The notes below the pieces were generated by a model. It was not told the DNA's origin. It saw nothing but the letters and a program-made list of their open reading frames with translations, and did not search any database. A stretch of DNA of 64,000 nucleotides from Acanthopleura granulata (lineage: Eukaryota; Mollusca; Polyplacophora; Chitonida; Chitonidae). A program made the position numbers and the translations under genes. The stretch covers positions 744,001 through 808,000 of the forward strand of contig JABBOT010000030.1 in assembly GCA_016165875.1 (NCBI GenBank), given 5' to 3'. Shown here piece by piece: positions 24,051 to 35,088 of this stretch. Position 1 is the first letter of the stretch; the number at the start of each line of letters is the position of its first letter.

Positions 24051-24786
24051 AGTTGGTACTCTTTTAGCATTTATATATACAGTTGAAATAAACCCCTTCA
24101 TACTGTTGACTGGAATTCAAGCATTGTAATGTATGACCAGTTGGTATTAAACCTTCATACTGCTCACTAAAATTTAAGCCTTTGAATATATGAACACTTG
24201 GAATGAAACTTTCACTGGAATTAACTAACCGCAACAGCTAAACATATAAGGTGTGGATTCAATTCCAGCTTCGATATATGAAGTGTCGTTTAGGCTCACG
24301 ATCATGGTAACGGAGGCATCGTAGAGTTTTACATGATGGTGTTGTAGGTCACTGGTCTTCAAGCAGTATATATTTGAGGTCGTTCTGGAAGTGGAAATGT
24401 GTGTGTCACCAATTGGGACAGTTGTTCAGTTATTTCACAAAGGTTTTTGTTTTGCGCACGGTTTCTTATGCCTATAAGACTGACAACCACCGTGACCAAA
24501 TCCCGGAGTACAACCTTATAAACCAATGAAACAAACAGGCGTATTGTAAATTTGAAAATGTTTCAATACAGAATATTCAAAAATTAATGAATGCTTCCGC
24601 CTCATACAAGTTTTATCATGGCACTATCTCACGTCTGTTAACACTTGGTAGACGTTACCACCCAGTGCATAGCACATACGATTTCCCATGTATATACATA
24701 TATCATAACATTACATCAGTGACTAAAAAATAAATGCACAACAGAATAAATTAAAGCAACAAAGACGGTGTAATACTTTCAAAATG

Positions 24787-24954
24787 TCATCGAGCCCGAC
24801 CGCGTCTCTTCCGCTTTAGACGGAAACAGCCGAGTCCACACGAAGCCAATTTGAAACGAATGTCTAGACTGGAGATAACCCGATTCTGTACAAAGAACCT
24901 CTGTGCATTTCCTGAATTCAACAACCATATTATCATAAGAAAACTGACAACCAT
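24787..24954 (-). CDS. Candidate small secreted cationic peptide (55 aa)
   Basis: On the minus strand, ATG at 24952-24954 to TGA at 24787-24789. It starts MVVSFLMIIWLLNSGNA, a good signal peptide with an A-x-A-like cleavage end (G-N-A then QRFF). The predicted mature part is about 38 residues, with two cysteines in CGLGC and an extremely basic C-terminus (FRLKRKRRGRAR). A TATA-like CTATAAAG sits about 60-70 bp upstream. It is divergent to gene C (start 25152). A second copy at 55591-55758 keeps the C-terminal 17 residues exactly but has lost the ATG and gained stops in the signal region. It could be an antimicrobial or signalling peptide, or a C-terminal exon spliced at GCACAG, since that word precedes the mature part in both copies. 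The open frame extends upstream to 25101 but without signal-like sequence. Confidence 0.4.
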   Translation of the reverse strand: MVVSFLMIIWLLNSGNAQRFFVQNRVISSLDIRFKLASCGLGCFRLKRKRRGRAR

Positions 24955-25014
24955 TTTAAGTTCTTTAAATATGCAGACAAATTTATGTAAATGATTTAGT
25001 ACTGTATATTTTTT

Positions 25015-25022
25015 CTTTATAG
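25015..25022 (-). promoter_or_regulatory. TATA-like box upstream of the cationic peptide ORF
   Basis: CTATAAAG on the minus strand, 61 bp before the ATG at 24954. The paralogous region near 55815 has lost this segment by a deletion of about 65 bp. Confidence 0.3.
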
Positions 25023-25151
25023 AACAGCTTAGGCCAAATTTGCACCAAACTGTATCTTTATTTCGAGTAGAGATACAAACACACAGATATCCTCCCGACA
25101 TAACAGGATAGAAGCGTGAACGTTTCAGCCGAGTCTACAGGTTGGAGAGAC

Positions 25152-25200
25152 ATGTTGAACAGTGGGATCTTACTGCTACTTGTTTGTCTTATACTTGCAG
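25152..25200 (+). CDS. Gene C exon 1: signal peptide
   Basis: ATG at 25152 followed by LNSGILLLLVCLILAG, a compact hydrophobic signal peptide; donor GTGAGT at 25201; phase 1. Nearly identical in layout to gene E exon 1 at 55891, including the upstream leader (CACACAGATATCCT, GTCTACAGGTTGG). Confidence 0.75.
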
Positions 25201-27164
25201 GTGAGTCATGCAATGCATATAGAAATTAATAATTTATCTATCGTTCTAAATCATTGATTTCTTCACTACATCGACCGATCAGTCAATATGTTATTTTATT
25301 TATCTATTATATTCAACAACAGTGATGGTCTAAAAAAACCGAGAACTCTCGCAGCATTTTGGAAAATCATTGATCCCCATTTGCGTGCCAGTTTACAGGT
25401 AAAACAATAATCCACATTTCCGTGACAGTTTCTAAGTACACCTTTAAACCTTATTTTGGTGACAGTACTAATTTGTCATTTTAAAAACCAGTCTGAAGTC
25501 TAAAACCACCTTCTAGTGTATCAGAAAAGTCCAGTGTTACCGCTATTTACAAATAGGCCCTGTGTAGAACTCAGTGTCACGGCCTTTCATAAATATGGAA
25601 ATGTCCTTTGTACATTCATAGCACCTATATGTAGACGACATTCAAAAAAGTTTCTTCGGAGATAATATTTAATTCATGACTTCCTGTTTACATTTTAGAG
25701 AGGGATCGTTTATGTGGTGCGAAAGAGCCAAAAACATTATTTGAAAAAAAAACATTGAAATGTTCTATTGAAATTACCACATACGCAGAACTAGAGAAAT
25801 AGTGTAATATTAGACTAAACTGACGAGGGCACTTTCTCCTTCATTGTGATAAACAAGGAGGCCTACTTTTCCTATATAAATGTACAGATGAATAGAAAGC
25901 GAATGCTGATTAATTTGATATTCAAATTACAGACAACCTGCCATGGTGTTTTATCTAAATTTTTTTGAAGGATGTAACATAAATGTTGACAGAAAAGGGA
26001 GAAAAAAATATCTATGTAACTACAGTATACCTATCATATTTTACTTTTTAAACACTTACATGAACAGTTAGTGTAAAACCCTAATGAGGTAAATTGGTAA
26101 TAGGCCAGATTTCGCCGGTAAGCTGTGACAATTGGCAATGTCGTCGGGGATCTGTTTTCATTCTCTAATATCTCATATATTAATCACCATCATACGCTTG
26201 TGATATTGACGACGTAGCGTTAATAAGCCATAGTAATTGACTCTTTCATTCAGTTATATTGGAGCATGCGCGCTAAATGTGGTCTGTCCTCTTAAGGAAG
26301 CTGTGTCGTTTCCATCATCTTCGTTATGTCTGCCGATCACCTCCTTCCTGTTTTATGTTGGGAGGAATGCTGGTGGAATGTTCTAGAATACACGGCTGGG
26401 AATGAGAAGCCTGCCTCAGTGATGGATGGTTGAAGTCCATTTTCGTCTACTGTTTGTGAGATGTCAAGATAATATAAAACCTATATACGATAACACTGTT
26501 TCTCCTGTGCTTACGGCTGTAATACCAGAGATAAAAATGTATTTTATAACCGTCATGGTTTGAGGAACATCCAGTGTTTAAAAACCAAAACACTTTACTC
26601 AACTCTTTACTGATATAGGTTACGATCAGCTTATGACTATGGTCAGTAAAACAGAGAACTTTGATTATTATTGTCACACGCTTAGTTAAGTCAATAATAC
26701 ACGCTATAGTTGTTTTTGTTATATTTGTCTACATAATATTTGAGTTTTGCACGAAACGCATTCACAGTAATAACTTGGTTTAGGTTTCTAGAAATAGGGC
26801 CGTGGAAATATGCAGAGGAACATACATATGAGGCCAGTTTCCAAACATCTAAAACTGTTTGATCAAAAGCCCACATGAAGTGAATGTAACCAGTTTAATG
26901 AATGATACACAAGCAGAACAATTAAACAATAGCATGCAAGTAAAACAAAATGTTATTCCACAAGCACATAACAAGAAGAAAGGATCATTACACAAACAAC
27001 GCATGCACGTTTCTATGTGTCTCAATACGGCAAAAATAAATAGCATTTGTTTCGGTCAAAACCAGATTTCTTCCAAAACCGCATGGATTCACTCTTTTGG
27101 AATTGTAAAATAATAATAAAGGATACATTTGTCTTTTCCAAACCGCAATGCAAATTTTTAAGGT

Positions 27165-27375
27165 AAATAAAATATATGTATTTAATCGTTTTTTGTGGCA
27201 TGCTCAAAAATATTTTACATACACGGAGTCGGTCAGGCGATTTAGTCTGGTGGGAACTCACGCCCATCCATAGGTTACTGACAGACCTATGAAAACCAGC
27301 ATGAGCTGCGGTGTACCGCACAGCTACCGCATTGGTAAGAGGCTCCTGGGTCATTGTGTTGCGCTAGGCCCAGGT
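27165..27375 (-). mobile_element. Diverged SINE, minus orientation
   Basis: ATGCTCAAAAATATTTTACA, CACGCCCATCCATAGGTTAC and a reversed head (CATTGGTAAGAGGCTCCTGG). Duplicated in gene E at 60310-60525. Confidence 0.75.
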
Positions 27376-27524
27376 GACCCCGAAGATTATTAAAAGATTT
27401 GATGATAGATATAGCAGCCTTGTTCTCTTCAAAGAATAATCCGAGATATGTCTGTGGTTATAACACCTTTTCCAAAGGGTACTTCACAAACCTTCATGCA
27501 ACGAAACTACCTCATTTTTCATAG

Positions 27525-27910
27525 TGCCATCTTCAAGGGTGGCTGGGGGCCTCCGTGCCTCAGTCGGTTAGCGCGGTAGCGCAGCGCAATGACCTAAACC
27601 TCCTACCAATGCGGTCCAGCTCATATTGGCTGTTCGGCCTCTCGTGGGAATGTCTGCCAGCAACCTGCGGTCGGTCCTGGGTTTCCGCCGGGCTCTGTAC
27701 CGTTTTTTCCCACCATAACGCTGGCCGCCTTCGTATAAGTGAAATATTCTTGAGTACGACGTAAAACATCAATCAAATAGATAAATTTAATAAATCAATG
27801 ATGATTGTGAGAGCTACTACAACCAGTACTCCAACATCACGGATTTTATCACCTTACGACGTTGATTGTCACCGTCCTTTGAAAGCGTCTTGTCAAATGC
27901 ATAACCCTCA
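27525..27910 (+). pseudogene. EGF exon destroyed by a SINE insertion
   Basis: The first about 20 bases after CATAG match the 5' end of the intact exon at 28087 (TGCCATCTTC against TGCCGTCTTC). Then a full SINE intervenes, and after it the exon homology resumes at about 27799 (TGATGATTGTGAGAGCTACT against TGATGACTGTGACAACTACC) up to CGTTGATTGTCACCGTCC and beyond, with loss of several cysteine codons. Non-functional. The same interrupted exon occurs at 60669 and 61523 in gene E. Confidence 0.75.
27546..27795 (+). mobile_element. Full-length tRNA-derived SINE inside an EGF pseudo-exon
   Basis: The head resembles a tRNA (TGCCTCAGTCGGTTAGCGCG gives an A-box-like segment); the B-box region is partly deleted here but intact in the copy at 60688 (GTTCAAGTCC). 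The core (GCAACCTGCGGTCGGTCCTG, GGGTTTCCGCCGGGCTC) and the 3' end (TTGAGTACGACGTAAAACAT) are complete, with an A/T tail. Confidence 0.85.
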
Positions 27911-28086
27911 GGGACGACTGTGAATCTCGAATGTATAATTAGGATAATGAACAGATGACCAATGGTAGAAATAGCAATCTTGTCTCTTTCGTAGAGAGAT
28001 CTCAGATAATGTCTGCATTTACACCATGTTATAAAGATGATGCTTTGTAAGATATGTATGCAAACTATCCTCTTCATTTTTCACAG

Positions 28087-28275
28087 TGCCGTCTTCTGTG
28101 ATGACTGTGACAACTACCACAAACAGGACCCGAAGCCTTTGTGCTTTCAAACATTGCAACGTTGACAATGACTGCCCTGTAGACGCGTCCTGTCTTGTAA
28201 CCAACCCTGGCGGACTACGCTGCATCTGTAACAAGGGATTCGTGGCCAACGACAATGGTAGAGTCTGTGAAAAAG
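28087..28275 (+). CDS. Gene C EGF-like exon
   Basis: A 189-nt phase 1-1 exon, from acceptor TTTTTCACAG to donor GTGACT. A Thr-rich lead (VTTTTNRT, one N-glycosylation site) is followed by CAFKHC and a classic EGF pattern C-x6-C-x5-C-x10-C-x-C-x12-C; an extra N-terminal Cys is present. The NVDNDC and PVDASC loops look like the CADNADC style of EGF modules. Template for the broken copies at 27525, 28400, 60669, 61250 and 61523. Confidence 0.8.
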
Positions 28276-28399
28276 GTGACTTACTATTTAACAGAAACGT
28301 CATATGGCAGACATGTCTCTTTTGTAGAAAGATCTCAGCGTGTTATGAAGATGATGATTTATAAGAAATCCATGCAATCTAACTGCTTTTTTTTCACAG

Positions 28400-28579
28400 T
28401 GTCGTCTTCTGTGATGAATGTGACAAGGGTGACGCTAACCTTTTGTGCTCTACAACCTTGCAACGTTGACAGTGACTGCCCTGCAGATGCGTCCTGTCGT
28501 GTACGTTACCCTGACGGACCACTCTGCATCTGTAACAAATGATTCGTGGCCGCTAAACATCTGACAGTCTGTGAAAAAG
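28400..28579 (+). pseudogene. EGF exon with an in-frame stop
   Basis: A 180-nt phase 1-1 exon with intact acceptor (TTTTTTCACAG) and donor (GTGACT), highly similar to the exon at 28087. The codon pair AAG GGA has become AAA TGA (stop at 28540-28542), after the fifth cysteine of the EGF module; three codons are also missing downstream. If spliced in, it would truncate the receptor to a secreted fragment or trigger decay; if skipped, the frame is kept. A recent lesion, since splice sites and most of the module are intact. Confidence 0.8.
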
Positions 28580-31430
28580 GTGACTTATTCTTTAACAGAA
28601 ACGTTATGGGTTGATACAAAATTTAAAACTAGAGCCCAAAGGCCGTGACATGGACCTTTTGCTGTTCTCCTAATTTTATTCTCCTTGTAACTAGTGACCA
28701 GTTGTCTTCCAGAACTATTTGTTAGTCTTCTCCACACACAAAGTGCGTATCGATAATTGAGTCCATAATGGGAGACCCGGCAAGAGCACTCTGCACCATT
28801 TTATGTAGATTATTTCTTCTTGAGCTCATGACGTTTCCCCTGGCAAAATTTGGCAACTAAGTCCTTAACATTTCTATTTGTTCGGTTAGTGTGAGCACCA
28901 ATTAGGCCCAAAATATCTTCATTATTTGTACCACTGCTATACATGGCAATAGGTCAAGGCAACACATCAGAATATTTGACACGCTTGTTATGAATTCTTG
29001 TCAAGCTTTTATTGGGGAAAATTTCTGCCCGATGCTAGCATAAGGCTTTGGACCCTTCGACTATACCACTACTGCTTGTAAATGGTTAGGGAATCAGCTA
29101 AATGTATTTTGCCAACTGAAAACTGTCACCACTTGATTGTGGTTTGAGGATTGTCAGCCAACTTGACACCTTGCATAGAATCACTCAACTAATTACACCA
29201 ATATTGTGAAAGTTTATTGTCATACACAAAACCGCATAGGAAACAATTGATCAACAAATGTTGTACAGTCATATGAAATGGGCATATTCAGAAATTACCC
29301 TCAAATGAAAGGAATAAATATCAAAGTTGCTAACTTGACATGTGAGGATGGGGAAGGGGCATTATCAAGAACCATATATATGTAAACGGAAACGAAAATC
29401 CAGCAACCTGTGGGTGATCGTAGGTTTCCCTCGAGTTCTGCTCTGTTTCCTCCCACCATAATGCTGGCCGCAATCGTATAAGTGACATATTCTTCTAGCA
29501 CAGTGTAAAACACCAATCAAATAAATAAACAGATGAACCCAAAATCATATATTTGTCTAACACTCAACATTAAAAATCATATGAAGCTGGGCAACACATT
29601 TCTTTCAATACAAAATTCAGATTGTCCATAAAGCTGCAAATGTTTCATTATATTTGTTTAATAATATGCTCATTAAAATGATATGCTCATTAAAATTCTA
29701 AAATAGCAAACAAATGACTGCAGGCGCTCATATCCACAGAATCACTGTCGAAATTACGCTGAAACAGAAGGCAAAGAGAGAGAAAGGCCAAAACCACGAA
29801 AGCATAAGCTATGTGCTTTTTTGATATATTTATGAAATAAAGTAAAATATGTTCTTATCCTATTATTCCTGTAATTCAGCTTATGAAGCTTATTGTTGAT
29901 GAGATTGCTAAAGAATTGAAAGTTTATATGTATCAAGGTGTTCATTAGTAGCGAGGAGGTGAAGATCTTCATTGGCTGTGGATGGGCTAAGCGCCGCCTA
30001 TTAAAGCTGATTAGAAAATAAAAAAAATATGGCGTTGTTGATGTTTCGCTCTAGTAGAGGAGAACGCTTGTACCTTTGAGTTTGTCACTGTAAATGTCTC
30101 ATTTTCGCACTCTTTTGCCTCTATGCTATATCTTGTGTTTTAGCATTTAGATCATGTGGCAAATTTGATTTTTTAATCTTCTTGACTTCCAAAATGTGCT
30201 TGCTTTCCAACCGTGAGCGACAATTTCTGTGTGACTTGTACATTGCCTAAAAATATGCACTGGTTGTAAATGTGACAGGCAAGGCGCCTGTCAGTTAATT
30301 ATATCCTTAGACAGTAACCCAAGGAGTCAAGTTCAAATCCGTGCCACGAGAGCGAACCTCATCGAAAGCAGTTCTATCGACTTCGAATTCGGACATCTGT
30401 TTCGATTATTTGGAGTACTGGCGGTGCACTCAGGGTGGCGCTGAACGTCAGAATTTTAAAATAACACACTGAGCCCATCTAGATGGAGTAACACTCCCTC
30501 TAATCCGGTGTTTACTCCAGCCCAGTCCTTTATTCTTGGGCAGTAACCCAAGGTGTCAGGTCAAATGACATACTCGCCGTCTGATAATTAACTTCCATAT
30601 TGTTCTTTACTTTTCACCATTTTAATGACTACCCGGGCGCTCGATTGTCGCAAGGTAGGCCTAAATATAATTAGGAACGGTTAGATACATCACTGTAGGC
30701 TATCTTACTTGATGTAAATCTTTTCTCTGCATACACTACCACAGGCATTCAAGGTACCGACCGGTATGTGACATTTGCCGCCACCACCCTCAAAATAGCG
30801 TAAACGCATTCCCAAGAGGATAATAAATGAAAGCACAACTCCATACATGATTAAAAGCTTTATTCAATGCATAATCATTGCATATAAATTCGAACAGAAC
30901 AATGAACAAAACATCACGAAAGGAAGCTAATATTTGACCATAACATGCGATCTGTTTCGTTACACCCACATTTTTTCATGCCTCTGCAATGGGCCTCTGG
31001 CGATTTTCACAAATAGACCCATAAAAAATGAATGTCAAAAACGTTAGATAACTTCTGATGTTAATTTACTGATCACCAGTCTCGCCGTGTTCCAGGTACA
31101 CAAACGACACTCACTTTTCTCATGAACTTCTTTAGTTAACAAACGCTCAGATACACATGTTTTCCATTCGTTCATCTGCTCTCAATGACATGTCTATTTA
31201 CGGACGCCTGTGTTATAGTGAATGCAATTAAATACAGCCGAAAAAGATTTTCGGCTCGAAACTCCCCTATTTGAATGTTACTCGCAAGAATGAAATATAA
31301 AAGAGCACAAAAGAAAAAACCCTAAATGTAATTTAAATATAATTGTTTTCTATTCTTCTTTGAAAAGTGTGAAATGCGGGTCTTTTCATTTCGTGTCATT
31401 AAGTGCTACTAACATGATATTTCATTGCAG
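28580..31430 (+). other. Gene C intron
   Basis: About 2.85 kb of mostly unique AT-rich DNA with a single SINE fragment (29395-29532). No exon was seen. Confidence 0.5.
29395..29532 (+). mobile_element. SINE 3' part, plus orientation
   Basis: CCAGCAACCTGTGGGTGATC through TTTCCTCCCACCATAATGCT to AAACACCAATCAAATAAATA. Confidence 0.8.
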
Positions 31431-31733
31431 CGGCTTTTTACAATCAGGCGTGTGTGACAATATGTGCTGGACTGTTCGTGTTATGTGATCCGAAAACAAG
31501 GCGGTGTGTGTGTGCTACTGGATATGTACCAACAATGGACGGCATGAACTGTGCTTATAGCGGAAGGGGCCTGTTGGGCGATGCATGCGGAAAAGGTTGT
31601 CTTTTGAACGGAGAGCAAGGCTGTATGGACGGAGTTTGCCGGTGTAAGCCGAACTTAAGACCTTTTACTTCTGATGAGATTCAGGCCTTTAATAACCCAC
31701 AACGGCAATGTGTAAACAAGACATACAGATTAG
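31431..31733 (+). CDS. Gene C double EGF-like exon
   Basis: A 303-nt phase 1-1 exon, from acceptor TTTCATTGCAG to donor GTAAGG, encoding 101 residues with two cysteine-rich modules. The first includes ACVTICAGLFVLC and RRCVCATGYVPTMDGMNC; the second includes GDACGKGCLLNGEQGC and GVCRCKPN, ending RQC. Unlike the small modules elsewhere, two are fused in one exon. No paralogue is seen in genes B or E. N-glycosylation motif NKT near the end. Extracellular, probably ligand binding. Confidence 0.75.
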
Positions 31734-31857
31734 GTAAGGTTAAATTGAATAACATTAGAGATGTGTCAGGAAATGGTGTTCTCTGACCGATATACATAGA
31801 AGCAAACTTTAAAATTCATAAAACAATAGTAACATGATTATTCATGATGACTTGTTA

Positions 31858-32210
31858 TGTTGACTGCCTCGGTGGTCTATTGTGTAGAGAGTCTATTGTG
31901 TCAGTCAATCCCGTGTCGGGTCATACCAGAAATGTTAAAAATGGTATTTGTTGCTGCCTCTCTGTGTTCTTAGAAATTAGAGTTTACAGCAACAAAACAG
32001 GACTGGTGTCGGCATATTGTTACTGCATATGGTGTCATATCTGTTGTTTCCGACATGATGTTTCTGTGGCGCGAGCACTTTGGCCGCATGTATTCGCCCT
32101 GCCACAACAAGGCACACTTTATACATACATTCTAAGGACTCCTTTTCGTCGTCATATGACTGAAGTTCGACACAAAACCCCAAGCACACAACCACACATG
32201 AATACATGTA
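31858..32210 (+). mobile_element. Second SINE family, old copy
   Basis: Diverged copy of the element at 48326-48690: GTTGACTGCCTCGGTGG, GGGTCATACC, TTTGTTGCTGCCTC, ACAGGACTGG, GTGGCGCGAGCAC, CCTGCCACAACAAG and the 3' CCCCAAGCA. Long open frames across it are incidental. Confidence 0.65.
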
Positions 32211-32362
32211 TTTGTTATGTTATCGAAATAAGTCGTATTGTTATTCACAAAGAGAGAGGGCACTGCTGCGTTTTGAGTCCCAAGAATATACTTTCCTTCG
32301 TAGAGGGCCAGCGATCCCTACAATGATTACCTGTGCACCATGTGTGCATAATATATGACAAT

Positions 32363-32615
32363 AATTTTTTTTTTGATTGGTGTTTTACGCCATACTGAAA
32401 AGTATTTGGCTTATCCGACCGCTGCCAGCGTTATGGTGGAAGGAAACCGGGTACAGCCCGGTGGTAAGTTGTTAGAAGACATCCGCAAGTTGTTAGAAGA
32501 CATTCCCCACGTACGATGAGAGGCGAAGCCAGTGTGAGCTGGCCTTTACCTCACAGAGACTGCAGTGGTGAGAAGCTCCTGGTTATTGTAATATTAGAGG
32601 CCTACTGTACCAGGG
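32363..32615 (-). mobile_element. SINE, near full length, minus orientation
   Basis: TTTTGATTGGTGTTTTACGC tail, core with TATGGTGGAAGGAAACCGGG, then AGCCAGTGTGAGCTGG and a reversed head. A short internal duplication (GCAAGTTGTTAGAAGACAT and relatives) lies near 32465-32505. Confidence 0.85.
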
Positions 32616-32684
32616 GCAGAGTAGTCATGGCAGAGCAGTCATGGCGGTTAAGATGCGTCAGGTGTGTAAGTCGACAAGACAGGC

Positions 32685-32910
32685 GATGTTATGTTACAAG
32701 CCGAACATGGAGCAGAATACCGTTGACCTGCTCCATTCTATAGTGTTCAAGATGATCTAGCAGTGATAAGCCACCCCTTTGTGTGTTTGGGTGGTCGTAC
32801 ACCAAGTGCTTCGGACATAGCCTGCCTACACCACGTACAAATTCAGCTCACTCTGCTTTATCATCCATATTCCTTTCTCTCGGCTCCGTGGTTTCCTGCA
32901 CCAAAATGTG
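32685..32910 (+). repeat. Interspersed repeat: TTACAAGCCGAACATGGAGC
   Basis: Shared with 41088-41345 and 62225-62490, and as a fragment at 40045-40092. The longer copies end with AACGTTAAACCCCA and an A/T tail, suggesting a SINE-like 3' end. Class unknown. Confidence 0.75.
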
Positions 32911-33774
32911 CCAAAAACTTTAAAAAAAAAAAACAAATAAGTGTCTTCGATTTAACCATTTGCCGCCCATAATATGCTTTCCTGAAAGATATCAGTTTGA
33001 GAACAATTCTTTGATCAATATTTATATTTCTTTGATAATTACTTAGGTAACACTGCAATACTCCAAACGACGCAGTATTTCAAAACTGTATTTTATTATT
33101 TAAAATCCTGAGTGAATGGGGAATTTTCATTCTGAATCTCACATGCAGACGAAGGATTAAAACACCCGTCATACTTTTGTCAAATTTCAAGAGAATACCC
33201 AGTTCAGTGTCCCCTCTTTTTAAATAAGCTATTCCGTAAGAAAGTACGCTTTTCACAAGCTTTGCTCGAAATAGCTTTTTCTTTATAAACCGAGGCTGTT
33301 GCCTATTTGTTGTTATCAGATTCTTATGTTGTTTGCTGCATTTCACAAAGCATCCCAAATTGTAGACGCACCGATTTGCCATTGCCTGTAATCATTATGA
33401 AATGATCCTTGAGTTTAAGATTTAATTCACTTCACAATATGGCGACCCTTCGAGGCATCCGGCTTTTATTCTTTGTAAGTCTTGCAGTTTAATGCATTGT
33501 GATTTCTTAATAAAAAAAACCAGTTTAGTAATTAAAAAGTATGGTGATTATCAGCCATTGACGCTTGTCCAATACAAATGACGTGTTTCTGTTCTCTAAA
33601 GATGAGGAAAAGTACGAAAAATTTGTTTTATATTAAAATGCAATGACTCCTTATTCCAAAAGCATCGAAAGCCAACGAAGGCATTCATTTATTCATGACT
33701 GCCACAAAGTCTGAACTATTTAACCACCGGAGTCAAATTCGATCAAGACAGAAACACAACGCTACATTTTCATA

Positions 33775-33845
33775 CATGTATGAAATTTGTATGTTTTACA
33801 TCATGTTTTCCACATTAACTTAAACTTAAACAGGCAAATATCTTG
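33775..33845 (+). pseudogene. Position of a lost stalk exon
   Basis: Intron sequence on both sides matches the flanks of the stalk exon at 42610 (AAATTTGTATGTTTT on the left, AACTTAAAC and TCTTGTCAGTACCCTGGTG on the right), but the exon itself is absent and replaced by a few bases (GTTTTCCACATTAACTT). Confidence 0.6.
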
Positions 33846-34726
33846 TCAGTACCCTGGTGAATACAACGTCAAATCACCGGGAGGTTGATTAGTGAAATAA
33901 AAAAAAACTAATGACAAAGATTCCAATTAAACAACCAGACTCTTGAAATTCGCCCACACCGGGTTTTATTATCTGCTTTTATTATACGTTTCGACATTTG
34001 TAGGAATTTTCCTCTAACTGTGATAGTTATCGAATGGTCTTTCACCGAGAGCTGGATTTTTAATTTTTGGATAGCAGTGTATTGTTGCTGATTGAAAGAA
34101 AACTGGGTACATCGAGAAATAGCCACAATTTCTTCACCTCAGAACATAGCTACTCAAGAAGCCACAGATGTCATTGTCTCGCAGTCTGGCATTTCGAGCA
34201 TTTCTTAATAAAAATGGCAGAACATTGAAACTTACTGCCTTTTTATGAATCTGGGCAATTTCTATTATAACTGATCTCATTGTTGTTGTTGTTTTTCTTT
34301 CATATCTGATGTACCTGAGGGGAAAACATAAGAACGATTGCTTGGTTTGTTGTGAACACTATTACATGATGTTGTCATTTAATTGTTAGAGTAAGAGTTT
34401 ATTAGCCTTTAACATAATTACGTCATTGTTTATCGCAAGGCATAGTTGATAAAACCAGTTCCAGGCTCTTCCTTATACGAAAGCAGAAGTCCCCGATACA
34501 CAATTTGGCACAGAAACAATTGACATGTGGCATGTTAACAACAAAATTTACCCTGTTAAAGAACATTGCACGTAATATACAAACAAAATTGCGTCTTCAG
34601 ATCTTTCGTCGAGTGAACTGGCGTCAAAAAAATGCTGACTAATCTAAGAATAAGGGCTATTCGAACAAGGCGGAAACACATCACGATATTGTCTTTTCAC
34701 ATGTATATGTTATACATCTTTTCTAG

Positions 34727-34804
34727 ATATTTCTCTCCCGACGGTGATAACAGCTCCTGGCGAGAATAACACAGAACGCCAGGGTGTTGCACCACCTATA
34801 GAAG
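34727..34804 (+). CDS. Gene C stalk exon 1
   Basis: A 78-nt phase 1-1 exon (acceptor TTTTCTAG, donor GTAAGT) encoding ISLPTVITAPGENNTERQG and a Pro-rich end. One N-glycosylation site (NNT). Paralogue of 40421, with conserved flanking introns. Confidence 0.65.
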
Positions 34805-34864
34805 GTAAGTCATAAGATCAGGGCATGGTTTCACCAATCTCGTGTGTATACAACGAGAAAATCA

Positions 34865-34876
34865 TTTGGAGTTTGA
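34865..34876. repeat. Target-site duplication, left copy
   Basis: TTTGGAGTTTGA, matched at 39973-39984 on the other side of the retrotransposon. Confidence 0.85.
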
Positions 34877-35088
34877 ATAAATGAATGAATGAATGATTAT
34901 GGCTTAACGCCACATCGGCAATATCTCAGCCATATCGTGTCGAGAACAAGGTAAAACCACGAGACGCTCCAGGTTTTCGATAGGGATGTGAGAACATTAA
35001 AAACAAACCAAAAACGTACGGACATGATTAAAATCAGGTAAGAAAACCAAAACAGCTAAAACTCGGAAACCAGCATATTAAGGAAGTT

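Larger units (their letters stand above)
22715..25151. other. Gene B to gene C spacer
   Basis: Holds several SINE fragments, then about 700 bp (24060-24780) with no feature seen, then the minus-strand peptide ORF and gene C 5' leader. The same order recurs between 53402 and 55891, so it is part of the duplicated unit. Confidence 0.6.
25201..28086 (+). other. Gene C intron 1
   Basis: AT-rich, largely colinear with gene E intron at 55940-61249. It contains a copy of the CCGGTAAG repeat at about 26060, a diverged minus-oriented SINE at 27165-27375, and a SINE-interrupted exon at 27525. No other exon was seen. Confidence 0.55.
31734..34726 (+). other. Gene C intron
   Basis: Contains two SINE types (31858-32210, 32363-32615), an interspersed repeat (32685-32910) and a duplicated block (about 32910-34720) related to 41690-43080 and 62820-64000. 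A stalk exon appears to have been lost at about 33805-33822. Confidence 0.6.

Noticed and set aside
24787..24954. Natriuretic-type peptide, from the CGLGC word
   Set aside because: Only two cysteines three residues apart; the 17-residue ring of that family is absent.
31844..32326. 160-codon Cys-rich ORF as a secreted protein
   Set aside because: It overlaps an old copy of the second SINE family; the cysteines come from TGY words in repeat sequence.
33080..33382. Conserved minus-strand ORF at 33080-33382 and 41843-42124 as a gene
   Set aside because: It lies within a duplicated intron block of high DNA identity, the third copy near 63000 is broken, and no promoter, signal or family motif is visible.
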